This document shows, piece by piece, positions 10,663 through 22,490 of a DNA stretch of 64,000 nt. Where the stretch lies: the NCBI GenBank assembly GCA_963580285.1, contig OY757012.1:164970652-165034651 (forward strand). Direction: 5' to 3'. Under the pieces are notes generated by a model. The model saw only the letters and a list, made by a program, of their open reading frames with translations. It was not told where the DNA came from and did no database searches. The DNA is from Lucinisca nassula (lineage: Eukaryota > Mollusca > Bivalvia > Lucinida > Lucinidae). Numbering within the stretch: position 1 is the first letter of the stretch; every line of letters begins with the position of its first letter. Both the position numbers and the translations under genes were made by a program.

Positions 10663-10731
10663 GAGAATTGAAAGTAAAAACAGTGTTAGTAAAGTAGAGA
10701 TTAAAAGCAGATAAAAACAATGTTTCACGGT

Positions 10732-11103
10732 TCATGGCATTGGGTGATGGAGGGTGCATATGGTCGATCTGAAAGAATCCAGATCGGAGCACACAACAGC
10801 ATGAGGAGGAAGGTGATTCCATTGTACCACAGCCAAGGGGAAGAAACTGTATTTATAGTAACTGGCAGTAGTAGGGATTTGAATATAGTGCATAGTATGC
10901 ATGTTTTTAGTAGTTCTGATTGGATGTCGGATGTATGCAGGGAGCGGAATCCCGACAAGGCCACACACCATCCCACAGAACAACAGAAGGCGAGCATCTG
11001 CCCGCCTCCGTCCCAACGATCCCCACTCCAGGGTACTAAGCATCTGGGTCACACTACTATACGAAGAGCAGCCATGTTTGACCCATCTAGCTGCTCCTCT
11101 TTG
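10732..11103 (-). pseudogene. LINE ORF2 C-terminus, minus strand, segment 2 (after the CACT element)
   Basis: The translation contains QRGAARWV, SSVTQMLSTLEW, RRADARL, SYYKYSFFPLAVVQWNHLPP and a final DLDSFRSTI. This is the standard C-terminal region of CR1/Jockey-type LINE ORF2 proteins. The product is cut at its N-terminal side by the transposon at 11104-13866 and continues at 13867. The frame ends with a stop just left of 10732. It is a short 5'-truncated LINE insertion. Confidence 0.85.
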
Positions 11104-13866
11104 CACTCATTCTCAAATGAATTGGGATTTTAGCCGTTAAAAAAGTCAAATTATAAAGTTACTTAAATTCAGTCACCGACATGTTCACAATAAAGTATTA
11201 ACATGTACCTATACTCAGTTAAAATTCCTTGATCAAGAAATGAAAAGTTATTTCACCCCAACAGTTAGAAATATGTCGGTATTTTGATAAAATTTGATTG
11301 TGAGAAATGTACGCTACAATCCATTTGTTCGTTACCCACTTCTTTAACATCACACAAATCAAGAGACCGCAGCTCGCAATGACAGAAACTTACGAGCGTG
11401 TTATTAAGCGAGGACAAAATTGAACATATGGTCATATATATGGTAAAGAAATGATTAACCATTTTAAATAAAATTCAGGGTTGGTTAGAGAATACAGAAA
11501 AAGAAATAGTTTTCTGAAAACATACAACTTTCGTTTTGTTTTAAGAGAAGCACATAATAGCTAGATCACTTACGACTATTGCATTTGAACAGGTATTGAG
11601 TGGTTAATAAGGAACACAAGTAATATTACTTTAGATAAACGATCAACATATGCAACAAGTTTATATGAATTATATGTAAAAAGTCGCGGACATTACAGTG
11701 ATTTTGTTTTTATAAGTCAAGTAGTCTACTATCGTGATTAACTGACAATATAGCTGTTAGTGTCATTTTCATTCAATTTTTGGATCTAACTAATGTAACA
11801 GTGAATGTTCAGTCATATGCTTTTAAAACATGGTGTCGCTATTACGCCAAAAAACCTCGGTATATACTTTTATGTATAAAAATGCTCTCCTGACAGATAA
11901 ACTGCGTTCTTACGGCAGCCGAAACATTAAAAGACATATCTGTCACATATAAACACACAAAAACCGCATGGCCTTGTGTCTCAACAATCAACTATGTAAA
12001 ATTAATGATGTAACTGCGAGAATTCAGTATCGAACATTACAGTGCATTTCAGAGCAATATTTTTCTATACAAAAGTCTTCAAAATGTAACCAGTTTGAAG
12101 AAAGTAATTTAACACGCTTAGTAGACTTTGTAAAAAAATTCTAAGAAGTGTAAATATATGCATGTCTGTAAATGGCAGCTATGATGGTCTCGGACATTAC
12201 CATACATGGTAAAGGGACATCCTATGCCACTTTACCATTTCTACATGTAAAATTGAAAAGGAATCTGACATTATATGTGTTGTATCTAGTTGACATATTC
12301 AAGAGTAAACCAGCATACCCTCAAATAAACATATTTATTTTAGGTTGGGATGTTCGATACAATTTGTAATGTTCGATACCATAATTTTAGTAACATTAAC
12401 TGCACTGACAATGTTTTTTAACATTCAAAATATGCATTTGGAAATACAGATTTGAGGGTTGAAGTGCCTTCTTAACATTGCACAATTCATATTGAACTAT
12501 TCATTCTGGCAAATAATATTTGGGAAAAGATTATAAGCTGTGGGACTCAAATCCAAAATAGAAAATAAGTAATTAATTTTGAATCAACATTGTTACTGTT
12601 TGCAGCTATTGGTAGAAATGTAGCAAACATGAATATCACTATACGTGTTCATTTTACACAAATAAGGTTGCACAATTCAAAATAGCTAATTTATTTGCAG
12701 TCATTATCCCTGGACGGTCAACATAGCAAACCTGTCATGTTCGATACCAAATGTAGCGGACATTTCATCGTATTCATCCACTGCTTATTGCAATAGAATA
12801 ATGGTCTTGCTAGCGTGCAAATGTTGTTCATTAATAATGATTTTTGGTGGAACCAAACTAATTGAACAATATTAATTGTGGCAAATAATATTGGAAAAAG
12901 TTAAAAAGTTTCTATGCAGATACTTAAAAACAAGATATGTCTTCTGTTTTCCCTTAACTGTGGTATTGTCTGCCGACTCCCCCGCCCATCAAATACTGGA
13001 AAAGGCAACCATGTCGTCTGCAGACACTTTCTACTACGAAATCTGGTAATGGAAAACCGTGCCACCTCAGATCAATGTGATCAAGCTGTTAGACTAACAA
13101 TTTTCGGTATTGAACATTACCGGTCTCGAACATTACAAAACACTCGAAATGAGGGAATTTCAACATAAAAATATTATTTTCGTTCCAGATGATGTATTTG
13201 TGTTTGTCACACATTGCGGGAGTTTAATTCAATCTAGCATTTTTGTCGATACATACGTAATAAGCCTGGTATAATGATCGCGAACATTACATGCATTTTT
13301 GCAACAAATCCATGCACATTTTTGTATGGCAATTATTTTTAATTTCCTATTGTACAGGTAACATCAAACGACCTTATATGTTTAGTATAATATAGAATCT
13401 CCATTTGGTCATGTTTCTGTGTATAAAAACCTAAACGCTGTTTTGAAATATCAAGAAGAAAAACGTCGTCTCGTACATTACAATGCTTTATTAAATTTCG
13501 GCGACAGCCATAATCGGGGAAAAATACTTAGTTAGACTCCTTAAGGTCCTACTAATGGTAGTTATTTCCCTACCCAGAATATGTGACTTTTATGGAAACC
13601 ACCTAACCCTTTCCTGTCTAATGGAATTGCAAATATGTAAGTGTGCAAACAAAGAGGATTCGAAAAGCGACAGTCTCGAACATTACAAAACCAGGTTTTC
13701 TCGTGGCTCATTTTCCCTGAAAAGGTATTTTTCTACAGGAGGGTTATCATGATATCTTTATAACCTGTTGTTCTGTAATATAAACGTATGCATTTGGTAA
13801 AAATGACTGCTTGATTTCACAAAATATACGGCGACTGCAATATCCCAATTCATTTGAGAATGAGTG
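11104..13866. mobile_element. CACT-ended DNA transposon, 2763 bp (CMC/Chapaev-like candidate), non-autonomous
   Basis: There are perfect 25-bp terminal inverted repeats at 11104-11128 and 13842-13866, beginning CACTCATTCTC. They are flanked by the 4-bp direct repeat TTTG (11100-11103 and 13867-13870). Removing the element and one TTTG rejoins the minus-strand LINE ORF in frame (..GKVEQV|QRGAARWV..), which confirms both ends and the 4-bp duplication. A CACT start with a 4-bp target duplication is what is described for Chapaev-type members of the CMC superfamily. No transposase ORF is visible. The interior carries many copies of a TCGNACATTAC motif. Confidence 0.88.
11686..13687 (+). repeat. 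Recurrent TCGNACATTAC motifs inside the CACT element
   Basis: The motif occurs on the plus strand at about 11686, 12029, 12189, 13114, 13127, 13279, 13469 and 13675, with related 'ttcgatacc' forms near 12350-12380 and 12740. Several are about 160-205 bp apart, suggesting a decayed tandem unit or clustered protein-binding sites. Confidence 0.6.
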
Positions 13867-13935
13867 TTTGGACTTGCTCAACCTTGCCTACACCTGACTG
13901 GGCACATGGGCTCCACACAGGGGAGGCACAATTAA
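13867..13935 (-). pseudogene. LINE ORF2 C-terminus, minus strand, segment 1
   Basis: Minus-strand translation gives ASPVWSPCAQSGVGKVEQV, the conserved 'YAS-VW-P' segment that directly precedes QRGAARWV at 11103. Its upstream edge near 13935 is the 5' truncation point of this LINE copy. Confidence 0.75.
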
Positions 13936-13960
13936 ATACTGCATTAAAGGAGAGACAGGG

Positions 13961-15994
13961 TTGGACCAAACAGGTGCCGAGGTAGAACAGAGATATAAAC
14001 TGTTTCAAAAGAAAAAAGATGGTGAACCAGGTAGTTATTCAAAGCTGACTATAAACTTTTATCACACATCTTCACGTATGTTGGTAAACGGTTCTAAAAT
14101 CGATCTGTTTATGGAGGCAGTATTTGCAAACTTGTTGAACAAACTGAAAAGCATGTATAGTAACATTGCTGTTATGGATAGAGCTATGAAAGATTCTATT
14201 TCCGAGTCTCTTGATAATAATTCCCAGTCAAAATTGTGTCTAGCAACACAGGCTATACCGGATGAACCGAATCAACAAGAATCAGACAGTTTATCAGTAT
14301 TTAGGGATAATGAAACAATCAGTCAGAGTAAAGAGGGAATTGAGTCGGTTGATTATGTTGAATGTCCAGTTTGTGACGAGGGAGCAATGGAGAATGTAGT
14401 TCAGTGCGAAGACTGCTCTATGTGGTTCCACTATGGGTGTGTGGGTCTATCAGTAGAAAGAGCGGCAAAAATTCCAGACAATAACCCATTTATATGTGAG
14501 AACTGCAATGACCAGAAACTGTATGATAATAAGCCCAGTCAGAAAAGTTCACCACAGAAAAATAAATCAGTGGTATCTGTGAAAGACTCTCAAATAAATA
14601 ATAGAATAACTGAAGTTAAGAGTAGCGAAGTGGGCGTGGCTAATGAGAATGTGCAGCAAACTGAAAAAGCGCTAGAATCAGAAAAAAGACAGACAAATTC
14701 AGTAAAGATAGGGAAGAAAAATGTAAATATAAATAAATCTGAACGAAAGAGTAATTCTGAAAATAGTGATATAGAGCAAAAGACTATGATTATTGAATTG
14801 GAAAGGCAGGTTAAAGAGAAAGATAAAATGATAAACTTACTTAAAAGGCTTAATGATTGTAAAGGATCTAATGAAAGTGCTGGGTTGGGGGTTAATGAAA
14901 ATGTAGAGCAGGATAGGAGTCAACAGAAGGTGAATCAATAGAACTTAGAGCAACAGGCGGTACTGCAGTTAGGTGATTTGGGAAGTGTTGAGCATAGACT
15001 AAGACAATTAGAATTGAATATGGTACAAAATATGGCGATAATGACTGCCGGTAATGCTCAGATGTCAATGCAAATGCAAAATTTGTCAAATCAAATGCTT
15101 TTACAGACTCAGAATTTTATGTCCTTGCAACAGCAACAGATTTTAGCTGCTAGTAACATAAACAATGTGAGTTTTATGCCGTTGCAAATGCCAGTTATTG
15201 GTGGTCTTAACCATGGTTTTAATATTCCCTCTCCACAGTTGTTTTATCAGAGACCTGTTTATAACCCAGCGAATTTTTATCAGAGACCTTTTACATATGG
15301 CCCTCAGTATACACTTGGACAATTGTTTAATAGACAGCCAACTCAACCAGTGCCGCAACAGGATACCTATAATCAGCAAATTAATGAGCTGCATATGACA
15401 AGGCAGCATGAAAGGGTGCAAATGGAGAACTCTAGGGTGGGTTATTCTGGGAATAATACTCAAAATTCTGGAATCAGGGATGGATCGCGGTTAGGAAATG
15501 GTCTGAATAAAATGGGGGGTAGAAGTACTCAAGATTTTCGAAATAATGCAAGTAAGGAAAATAGACAGGATGTGCAAATACAAACCCCAAAAGATAGAAC
15601 ACACCGTATCCTGGCTTGTGAGAATAAAATCAGTGAAGTAGTTAGCGGAGAAAATGACCCAAAAACTCAGCTATCAAACATACGTATATGTCCAAAGGAA
15701 GATGTCTTAGTTGAACAAGAAACATGTATAAAGAGTGTAATAGATAGAGAAAGTGAATCAAAATCTCAGCAATCAAACAGAGGGATAAAAGTTCAAGAAT
15801 CAGCTTCAATAGAACAAGAAATAATATGTATCCCTGATGGGGAGCATAGCTACAGTTCGGATAAACAGGAATTGTTAGAATCTACAAATGTTGAGAATAA
15901 ATCAGCAGATTCTTTTTTACATGTACCCGGCCTGAAGCATATTCCCCCGGACCCTCAGGATCTCATTATGGGAACAGTAGAAGAAAGACATTAA
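13961..15994 (+). pseudogene. LINE ORF1: PHD finger plus Gln-rich region, one in-frame stop
   Basis: The frame is continuous from 13898 to the TAA at 15992-15994, except for one TAG at 14939-14941. Numbering from 13961, a conserved N-terminal segment (KLTINFYHTSSRMLVNG, about residues 28-44) precedes a C4HC3 PHD finger at about residues 135-182 (CPVC..CEDC..WFHYGC..CENC). A Lys/Glu-rich stretch with a short coiled coil (about 270-300) follows. After the stop the product is Met/Gln/Asn-rich (about 340-480) and then acidic. PHD-type fingers are known in ORF1 of CR1-group LINEs. The TAG falls in a Gln-rich context and probably replaces a Gln codon. No ATG obviously starts the frame. Confidence 0.8.
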
Positions 15995-18168
15995 AAATCA
16001 GTTCAGTAAACATAGAGGGAGTGAAGTCTAATATCCCATTTCTGGTGGAACTTGCAAAACAGGATCAGATTATCTGTCTTCAGGAACATTGGCTTAATGA
16101 TTTTGAAAAAAACAAATATAAATAATTTAATACCAAATTCTGAAGCATATGTGAGGTGTTGGGATAGTAATGAAACCATATCAAACTTCAAGGCAAGAAG
16201 GGGCAAAGCTGGAGTAGCTATAATGTGGCCAAAAAGCTGGTCTCATCTGGTAAAGAAGTTAGAGGATGGTAATGAACGAATTATTGGTATTGAACTGAAA
16301 TCCAGTGAAAACAGTTTATATATTTTTAATGTTTATATGCCAACTCATGATGGTCATTCTATATCAGAGTATATTAAACATTTAGACATTCTACATACAA
16401 TATTGGTGAAATATAGCCCACATGGGACAGTCATTATCTGTGGGGATATGAATGGGACATTAGCTGTAATGCGAAATAACAGCCATGATTCTAATCTGAA
16501 AGAATTTGTCAAAGAATATTCTTTGACATGGCAGCAGTCAAATATGGGAACAAAACCTACCTTTGTAAGCCATACAGGAGTGGGAATGTCTCAAATAGAC
16601 TATATATTGTGCTCGGTAGCCGATACCATAAAATCGACGACGGTTCATGAAAAACACTATTTGAATCAGTCAGCTCATACAGTAGTGAGTTCCATCTTGA
16701 ATGTAAATACATATTATTCCACCCCCTCTGTGAAGCAGACAAAACAAGCTGTTACTAAATTAAGATGGGAAAAAATAGACTCTGAAAAATTTAAGTCAGT
16801 ATTAGCTCATAAGCTGGAATCTCTACAGAATAGTCAGTCTAGGGAACCGGATGAGGTACTGTTAGCAGTATGTGAAAGTTTGAAAGGTGCGGCGTGGAAA
16901 TCGGTTCCATGTAAAACCATTAAACTGCAAGGACCCCGTTTCAGGGCATCACCCGCAGTAAAGGAATTACTAAAGGAATGTCGATCTACGCATGCAGCGT
17001 GGAAGGAGAGTGGCTCACCAGGGCCGGAGAGTGACTACTATGTAAAGAGGAAATCAGCCAAGAAATCTTTACGCCAACAGCTCAGGAAAGAACATTATAT
17101 ATGTAAAGAATTTTTTTTCACCGGTTTAATGGAAAACCCTGACTCACAGACATTTCATAGGTTAATTAGAATGAATCAGAACAATAAATCAAATGTGACA
17201 ACATGTTTTATGGTTAATGGGGAAAGCATAACTGATGTTTTGAAACAAAGACAAACATTAAAGCAGTACTATGAGGATTTAGCAGTGCCAAAAGACGATC
17301 AATGTTTTGACAATGAATATCTTCAGAATGCTGAATATTACTTGGACTTAATACATGAACTTGTACGTGTAGGGAACTATGAAAGAACTAAGATGTTTAC
17401 AGACGATGAGGTTGAATTATGTATCAAACAGTTAAACTCTGGGAAATCAGCAGATGAAATGGGTCTGTACTCTGAACATTTAAAGGCAGCTGGTCATGCT
17501 GTGGCCCCCGTGTTAAGGAACATTTTTAATGACATTTTGCTATCTGGAAGAATACCGGAATGTTTTAGGGGAGGAGTGGTCACGCCCATACCAAAACCTG
17601 GAAAAGACAGTAGTTTGTTAGATAATTATAGAGGAATAACAGTTACATCCGTCATAGGGAAGCTTTTTGAAAAACTGATTCTTACCAGACTATTAGAAAA
17701 GATGAATTCTGAACAATCAGACTTACAATTTGGTTTTACAAAAGAACTGAACCCGCTGATGAGCGCGTTGATATGTTCTGAGGTCATCAATGAGTCTAAA
17801 TTATGTGGAAAACCTCTATATTTAGTGACAGTCGACACAAGAAAGGCATTTGACGTCGTTAACCATGTCGTTCTGAAAAAGTCTCTGTTTGAAGAGGGTG
17901 TGTCACTCGATCTATGGAAAGTAGTAGACAGTTTATATAGCAATATGTCGTCGAAGGTCAAATGGCAAGGGGATCTCAGCGACAGCTTCGAAATCGGCCA
18001 GGTAGTCAGGCAGGGAGGAATTCTGTCCCCGCATTTATACAAGATGTATGTCAACCCACTCCTGAAGGAGCTTGAAAACAGTGCGCTTGGAGCCCATATT
18101 GGAACGATATACACCGGCACACGGACGATTTCCTGTTTCTTTCAAACTGACCCGATGAACTGCAAGTA
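15994..18168 (+). pseudogene. LINE ORF2 N-terminal part: endonuclease and reverse transcriptase
   Basis: The frame starts at the end of ORF1, overlapping its stop in the -1 frame (ISSVNIEGVKSN). Endonuclease motifs follow: CLQEHWL, then, after a frameshift in an A-rich run near 16105-16125, IICGDMNGTL and SQIDYIL, as in APE-type endonucleases. RT blocks include LLDNYRGITVTSVIGKLFEKLI, VTVDTRKAFDVVNH and VVRQGGILSPHLYKMYVNPL. Near 18105-18121 the frame shifts again. The catalytic box reads T-D-D (18121-18129) instead of A-D-D and is soon followed by TGA (18148-18150). The enzyme is therefore inactivated at its active site. Confidence 0.85.
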
Positions 18169-19452
18169 ATGCTAAATATGAAAGAATCTTATTCGGGGGA
18201 ACGGCGTTATAAAATACACCCAATAAAATCAACACTAATACAGAGAATAACTACTAGAGTGAGTAAAGAAATGGATAAGGATAGGAAGTGGGTCATAGGA
18301 GCCTCTGAAATTAACCAGGATAGCGGTACCGAACATCTGGGTCTCATTCGGAGTATTAAGGATGAAAACAAACTGAACGTTAACAAACGGATAAGTCTAG
18401 CTAGAAGAACTTTGTACGCATTAATCAAAACTGGTTTACATGGGTGTAACGGGTTGAATCCAAAAACGTCTTTTAAAATATATCAAGTTTATGTACTACC
18501 GAGACTCCTTTATGGTATGGAAGTTTTGCCTCTCAGTGGTAAGCAGATGAATGAACTGGAGCAATTCCATCTGGAAACTTTGAAAAATATACAATCATTA
18601 CCTACACGAACGGCAAATTCTGCGGCATACTTGCTTCTGGGCGCACTACCAGTCAAAGCGGAACTTGAGAAAAAACAATTGGGACTATTTTATTCAATTA
18701 TAAAATGTGATAATGAAACAGTTCAAAAAATATGGAAACGGCAAATTCTGTTACAAAATAATGGTAGTTTCTTCCGGCTCATATCCGATATCATTGAGAA
18801 GTATAAGCTTCCTCCACGAGAGGAGATCCAAACATACAGTAAGGATAAATGGAAACTGACTGTCAGAAACGCGATAAGAGGTTACTGGACGCGATCCCTT
18901 CAAGAAGAAGCTGAGAATAAATCAACGCTGTCCCGATGTCATATACCTGCGCTACAAGCCGGGATTACTCACCCGGTATGGGATGCCGTACAATCGAATC
19001 GATTGGACGTGTCAAGAGCCATCATAAAGTCGCGCATATTGACTGGCACGTATATTCTCCAAACTCATCGTAAGAAATTTAACCTGGAAGGAGCATCAGA
19101 CGCAGTGTGTCCCTTGTGTTGTCTGGAAGACGAGGATATAGTACACATGTTAGTAAGGTGTCCAGCGCTCAGCGACGTGAGAAATCAACACCTGGTAGGC
19201 GTGAAGAGATGTTTTCGAGAGGCACTAGGGCATGATGCTTGGTCAGATCTTATTACAGACAATAACACATTAGTTCAACTCATTGTTGACTGTCAGAAAC
19301 TGGTCCCAGATGTTATTCCGGATGATACCGTACTGATAAACGACATAGAATCAAAGGCCAGATGGTTGTGTTATAAACTCCACCTAAAAAGACTTTTTTT
19401 GTACAACTCTATCAAGGAGTCCTCGGGGGATAATATGGCTGCTGACCCCTAA
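18169..19452 (+). pseudogene. LINE ORF2 C-terminal part: thumb/connection region and zinc finger
   Basis: 427 codons open in the frame that follows the T-D-D box. Features include a KSTLIQ segment, a hydrophobic helix-rich region (IYQVYVLPRLLYGMEVL, the 'YG.E' block after RT) and a C-terminal CPLC..EDEDIVHMLVRC zinc finger about 120 residues from the end. This matches the C-terminus of the LINE ORF2 that begins at about 15994. The ATG at 18169 is internal; this is not a separate gene. About 100 bp of 3' UTR and an AAG tail follow. Confidence 0.85.
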
Positions 19453-19556
19453 TATGGTAAAAAATTCCAGAACATGACCGAATTTTAGTGAACTCGTCAG
19501 AGGACACGTGCGCCTGTATATAGGCGGAGAATACCTCAACAAGAAGAAGAAGCTAC

Positions 19557-19640
19557 TGGTGACACGCCAAATGACATTCATACACCAGGACCTGTGATGT
19601 GAGAAGTTAGTCCCTATCTATCTATCTATCTAGTTGTACT
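19557..19640. repeat. S2-associated fragment and (CTAT)n tract
   Basis: 'ctggtgacacgccaaatgac..catacaccagg' matches the dispersed segment at 9165-9215 in inverse orientation. It ends in about five CTAT units (19613-19632), which read as the TAGA tail of the minus-strand LINE that begins here. Confidence 0.6.
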
Positions 19641-20213
19641 GCAACACACCCTCGCGAGGATTACGTGCTAATCAAAGAGGTAAATTTAGCTACACAATCA
19701 TCAGCACCTTCAGCTGTCGAAATAATCGAATTGGGAAGGGTATTCCAATCTCTAATGGTTCTGGGGAAGAGCGATTCTTTATAAATGTCAGTTCTTGCAG
19801 TAAGGGTCTGAAACGCCAACGAATGGTGATTTCTACAGTGTCTAGCTGGGGGGACAAGGTCATCTGTTGGAATGCTGGCAGCACCCTTTAGGCCTTTGTA
19901 TATAAGGATTAGCCTACTGTCTTTTCTCCTTTTCTTGAGAGACTCCCATTTTAATTTTCCAAAGTTCCAGTCATGCTCTCAGTTTCAAAGCAGTAATTGC
20001 CTGTTACAAATCTAGCAGCTCTATTCTGAACTTTCTCAATTTCATCGTTAAGGACCACTCCACTGGGGTCCCAGATACAACTACCATATTCCAAGATTGG
20101 GCGAACAAGACCTTTATATGCTGCCTCTTTTACATCCTGAGGGCACTGATGAAGATTCTGCCTCAGGAAACCAAGCGTTCTATTTGCCTTAGTACACTTG
20201 TTGCCTACAAGGT
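19640..20213 (-). pseudogene. LINE ORF2 C-terminal segment, minus strand (left of the insertion)
   Basis: Minus-strand translation from 20213 leftwards gives VGNKCTKANRTLGFLRQNL, EYGSCIWDPSGVVLNDEIEK and VQNRAARFVTGNY. These are the canonical CR1/Jockey-type C-terminal blocks, and the frame continues to a 3' TAGA tail at about 19632. It is the downstream half of the RT-bearing LINE at 22740-23772. A 2.5-kb insertion separates the halves between the ..RWNTHISN and NKCTKANRTLGF blocks, which are adjacent in intact elements. Confidence 0.85.
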
Positions 20214-21365
20214 TGGCAAAAAAAAGCGGGAAATACTCATATTTCCCTGGACGGCGGGAAATACAGGGAATTCCCGGGAAATACTGGGATTTTCCGGGAA
20301 ATACTGGGAAATATATATTTACATAGGTGGTACCAATTGAGACTGCTTAATATACCCCAACTATCTAGCTATTTGAAAGCAAAATTATTTCAAGTTCATG
20401 CAGGGCTTGCTTGCAATGACAAAAAAAAAAAATAAGGACAAGAAAAAAGTTTGTCTAGTCCTTATGACATAAATTTACCAAATTTTACATGCAGTTAGTC
20501 ATGTAGGACAAATGAAATTATGAATACAAGATACAAGAAACTTTATTTAGAGTCGACTTTCAGTGGTACAACACGTAAAACATTAGCATAAGGCTATTTT
20601 GTCGACAAACAAAGTTTAAACGCTGTACATGTAAACAAATATAAACAATCATCACAGATTTAAGTAGTATAGTATCACAGTAAATATGTTACAAATAAAA
20701 GAAATGAGATTGACATAAGCTAAAAAAAAAAAAAAAAAAAAATAAGACATCTTGTAATTAGCATCTTGTAAAATTTAAAATGAATATAATATGTTGCACA
20801 GTTGACTAGAAAGGCCTTATATTTCACTTATGATATATTAATAATAAAATTTCATCTAGTACCCATCCCACTTCAGAGTGCTCAAAGCCGGCTACCACCA
20901 GACAGGAGGCACATGTCAAACCAAAGGTCTAGACGACATGCCCCCGCGGATAGCTGGATTACCCGGCCAAGAACCCAGAGACCAGTCCTCATTAAGAACA
21001 CTGCCCACTTTGCCCCCAGCTTAAATATCAAGCAGGATATGAGTAAAGCTGATCAGAAGTCTCCCTTCCCCGGCGCGAGAAGAACCCTTGTCCCGAAAAA
21101 GAGCAAAGGTATGCACCAGGAACTTTCGGGTTGCCGGTGCACACCAATACCGGCGAAACATAGACAAAGGACCACACCTCAGTGGGGAGGAGAGAGAGCA
21201 CAAAAATTGTAAACAATATTCAAACAAAATACAATAGATGGAACAAAGGCTGAAGGATAAATTAAAATTGTAAAACAAAAATAAACTTGGCAAAACAAAA
21301 CTGGAAGCTGAACTAAAATATAAAGTAAGATTAGAAAGGGCAGCAAAACGAAGTAAAATAAACGG

Positions 21366-21605
21366 TTAATTAAATTTGCACAGAGAACATTTGCACGAGG
21401 AGCCACTCCAGGTGTCGACCAGTCTCCGGAACTCACCAAAGTCTTCCACTCTTCGCAGTTCGTTCGGGAGGCTGTTCCACACCACTGCTGCCTCGTAGCG
21501 AAATGTTGATTTACCGTATTTAGTAGTACGGGCCCTAGGCACCTCAGCCAAATTGTCATACCTGAAACAATAAGAAGAGTTCCTGAAATTTCCAGCCATT
21601 TTATA
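21366..21605 (-). pseudogene. LINE ORF2 C-terminal fragment, minus strand
   Basis: The translation includes RYDNLAEVPRARTTKYG, TFRYEAAVVWNSLPNELRR and DFGEFRRLVDTW, the extreme C-terminus of a CR1-like LINE protein. It ends at a stop left of 21366. Noncoding sequence (20800-21365) that may be its 3' UTR follows. It lies within the 20214-22739 insertion and is a separate LINE copy from the split one. Confidence 0.75.
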
Positions 21606-22194
21606 TTGCATAACTTGAAAGATATATAGTCCCTTGCCTTTATATAGAATGTATATATTGCTTTTCAAATGTGATTCTAAAATATTAGTTTTTAACTTTC
21701 AGCTATTTCCCTTGACATGTAAATACATGTAATTTTAATACTTATGTGAGAATCTGTAGATAATTTATGAAACCTTTTATGCGTTAATTAACTGTGTTCT
21801 TTTAATACCTGTCTCAAACAAACAATTAAATTATCACACCTTTTAGCATTATGACAAACTTGCAAACAAACCTTTTCGAGTGTAAACATCCTTAAAATTC
21901 AAACATCCAAAGAAATATTGTAAATCTAAAAAATTGAACCGTGTCACTGTGGTTTAGTGTTACACTAAAGCAAACAAAACAATGGCAAACTCTCTTAAAG
22001 AAGCTAAGTGATTCTGATCTGGGTCTGCAATGTTTGCACAGGCTTGTCTGTCCCAAATATTGGGATCATAATGGTATTTTCCCTTCTCAAGCATCTTCAT
22101 GATTCTAAACAACTCTCTGCACCCTACATAACAACATTTCACTTTATATTTATGCATGTGTTAAGTTACTTTTATATTTTTTATGCTTGTGTTT

Positions 22195-22490
22195 TGATTT
22201 GATATGATTTGAGGTTTAACGTCCCACACAGTATAAGTCATTTTGGAGACGTTGCTTCCAGTTTTGTGGGACTTTTACCCGGCATTGTGATGAAATGACA
22301 TCTCAAGCCCTGCCACCCGATGAAACCAATAAGGTTTATAAATATGGACGGTCCGCCTCGGACCGTGGTTCCTGGACAGGCTTAGATCTTCTAAGCGGTT
22401 TACCAGAACTAGTGTGCGGACGGTTTCAGCTCTGCGTGGAAGCATCATGCAGCCAATCTATTTCTTCAAGCCCCGATGGGCGGGGGTGGA
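22195..22490 (-). mobile_element. SINE family R2, with 15-bp target duplication
   Basis: TTTATGCTTGTGTTT at 22180-22194 is repeated at 22491-22505. Read on the minus strand the element runs from CCCCCGCCCATC..GGGGCTTGAAG to a tail ending GACGTTAAACC. It is inserted within the 20214-22739 element. Confidence 0.85.

Larger units (their letters stand above)
13931..19556 (+). mobile_element. CR1-like LINE with PHD-finger ORF1 (degenerate)
   Basis: This is a non-LTR retrotransposon with ORF1 (13961-15994), ORF2 (from about 15994 to 19452), a ~100-bp 3' UTR and a short (AAG)n tail at 19547-19556. The 5' end is abutted by the minus-strand LINE fragment. It carries several frame-breaking changes, so it is unlikely to be active as it stands. 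Confidence 0.85.

Noticed and set aside
15143..15463. Minus-strand ORF opposite LINE ORF1
   Set aside because: Shadow of the plus-strand ORF1; no domain on the minus strand. The same applies to 17626-18120 and 18207-18428.
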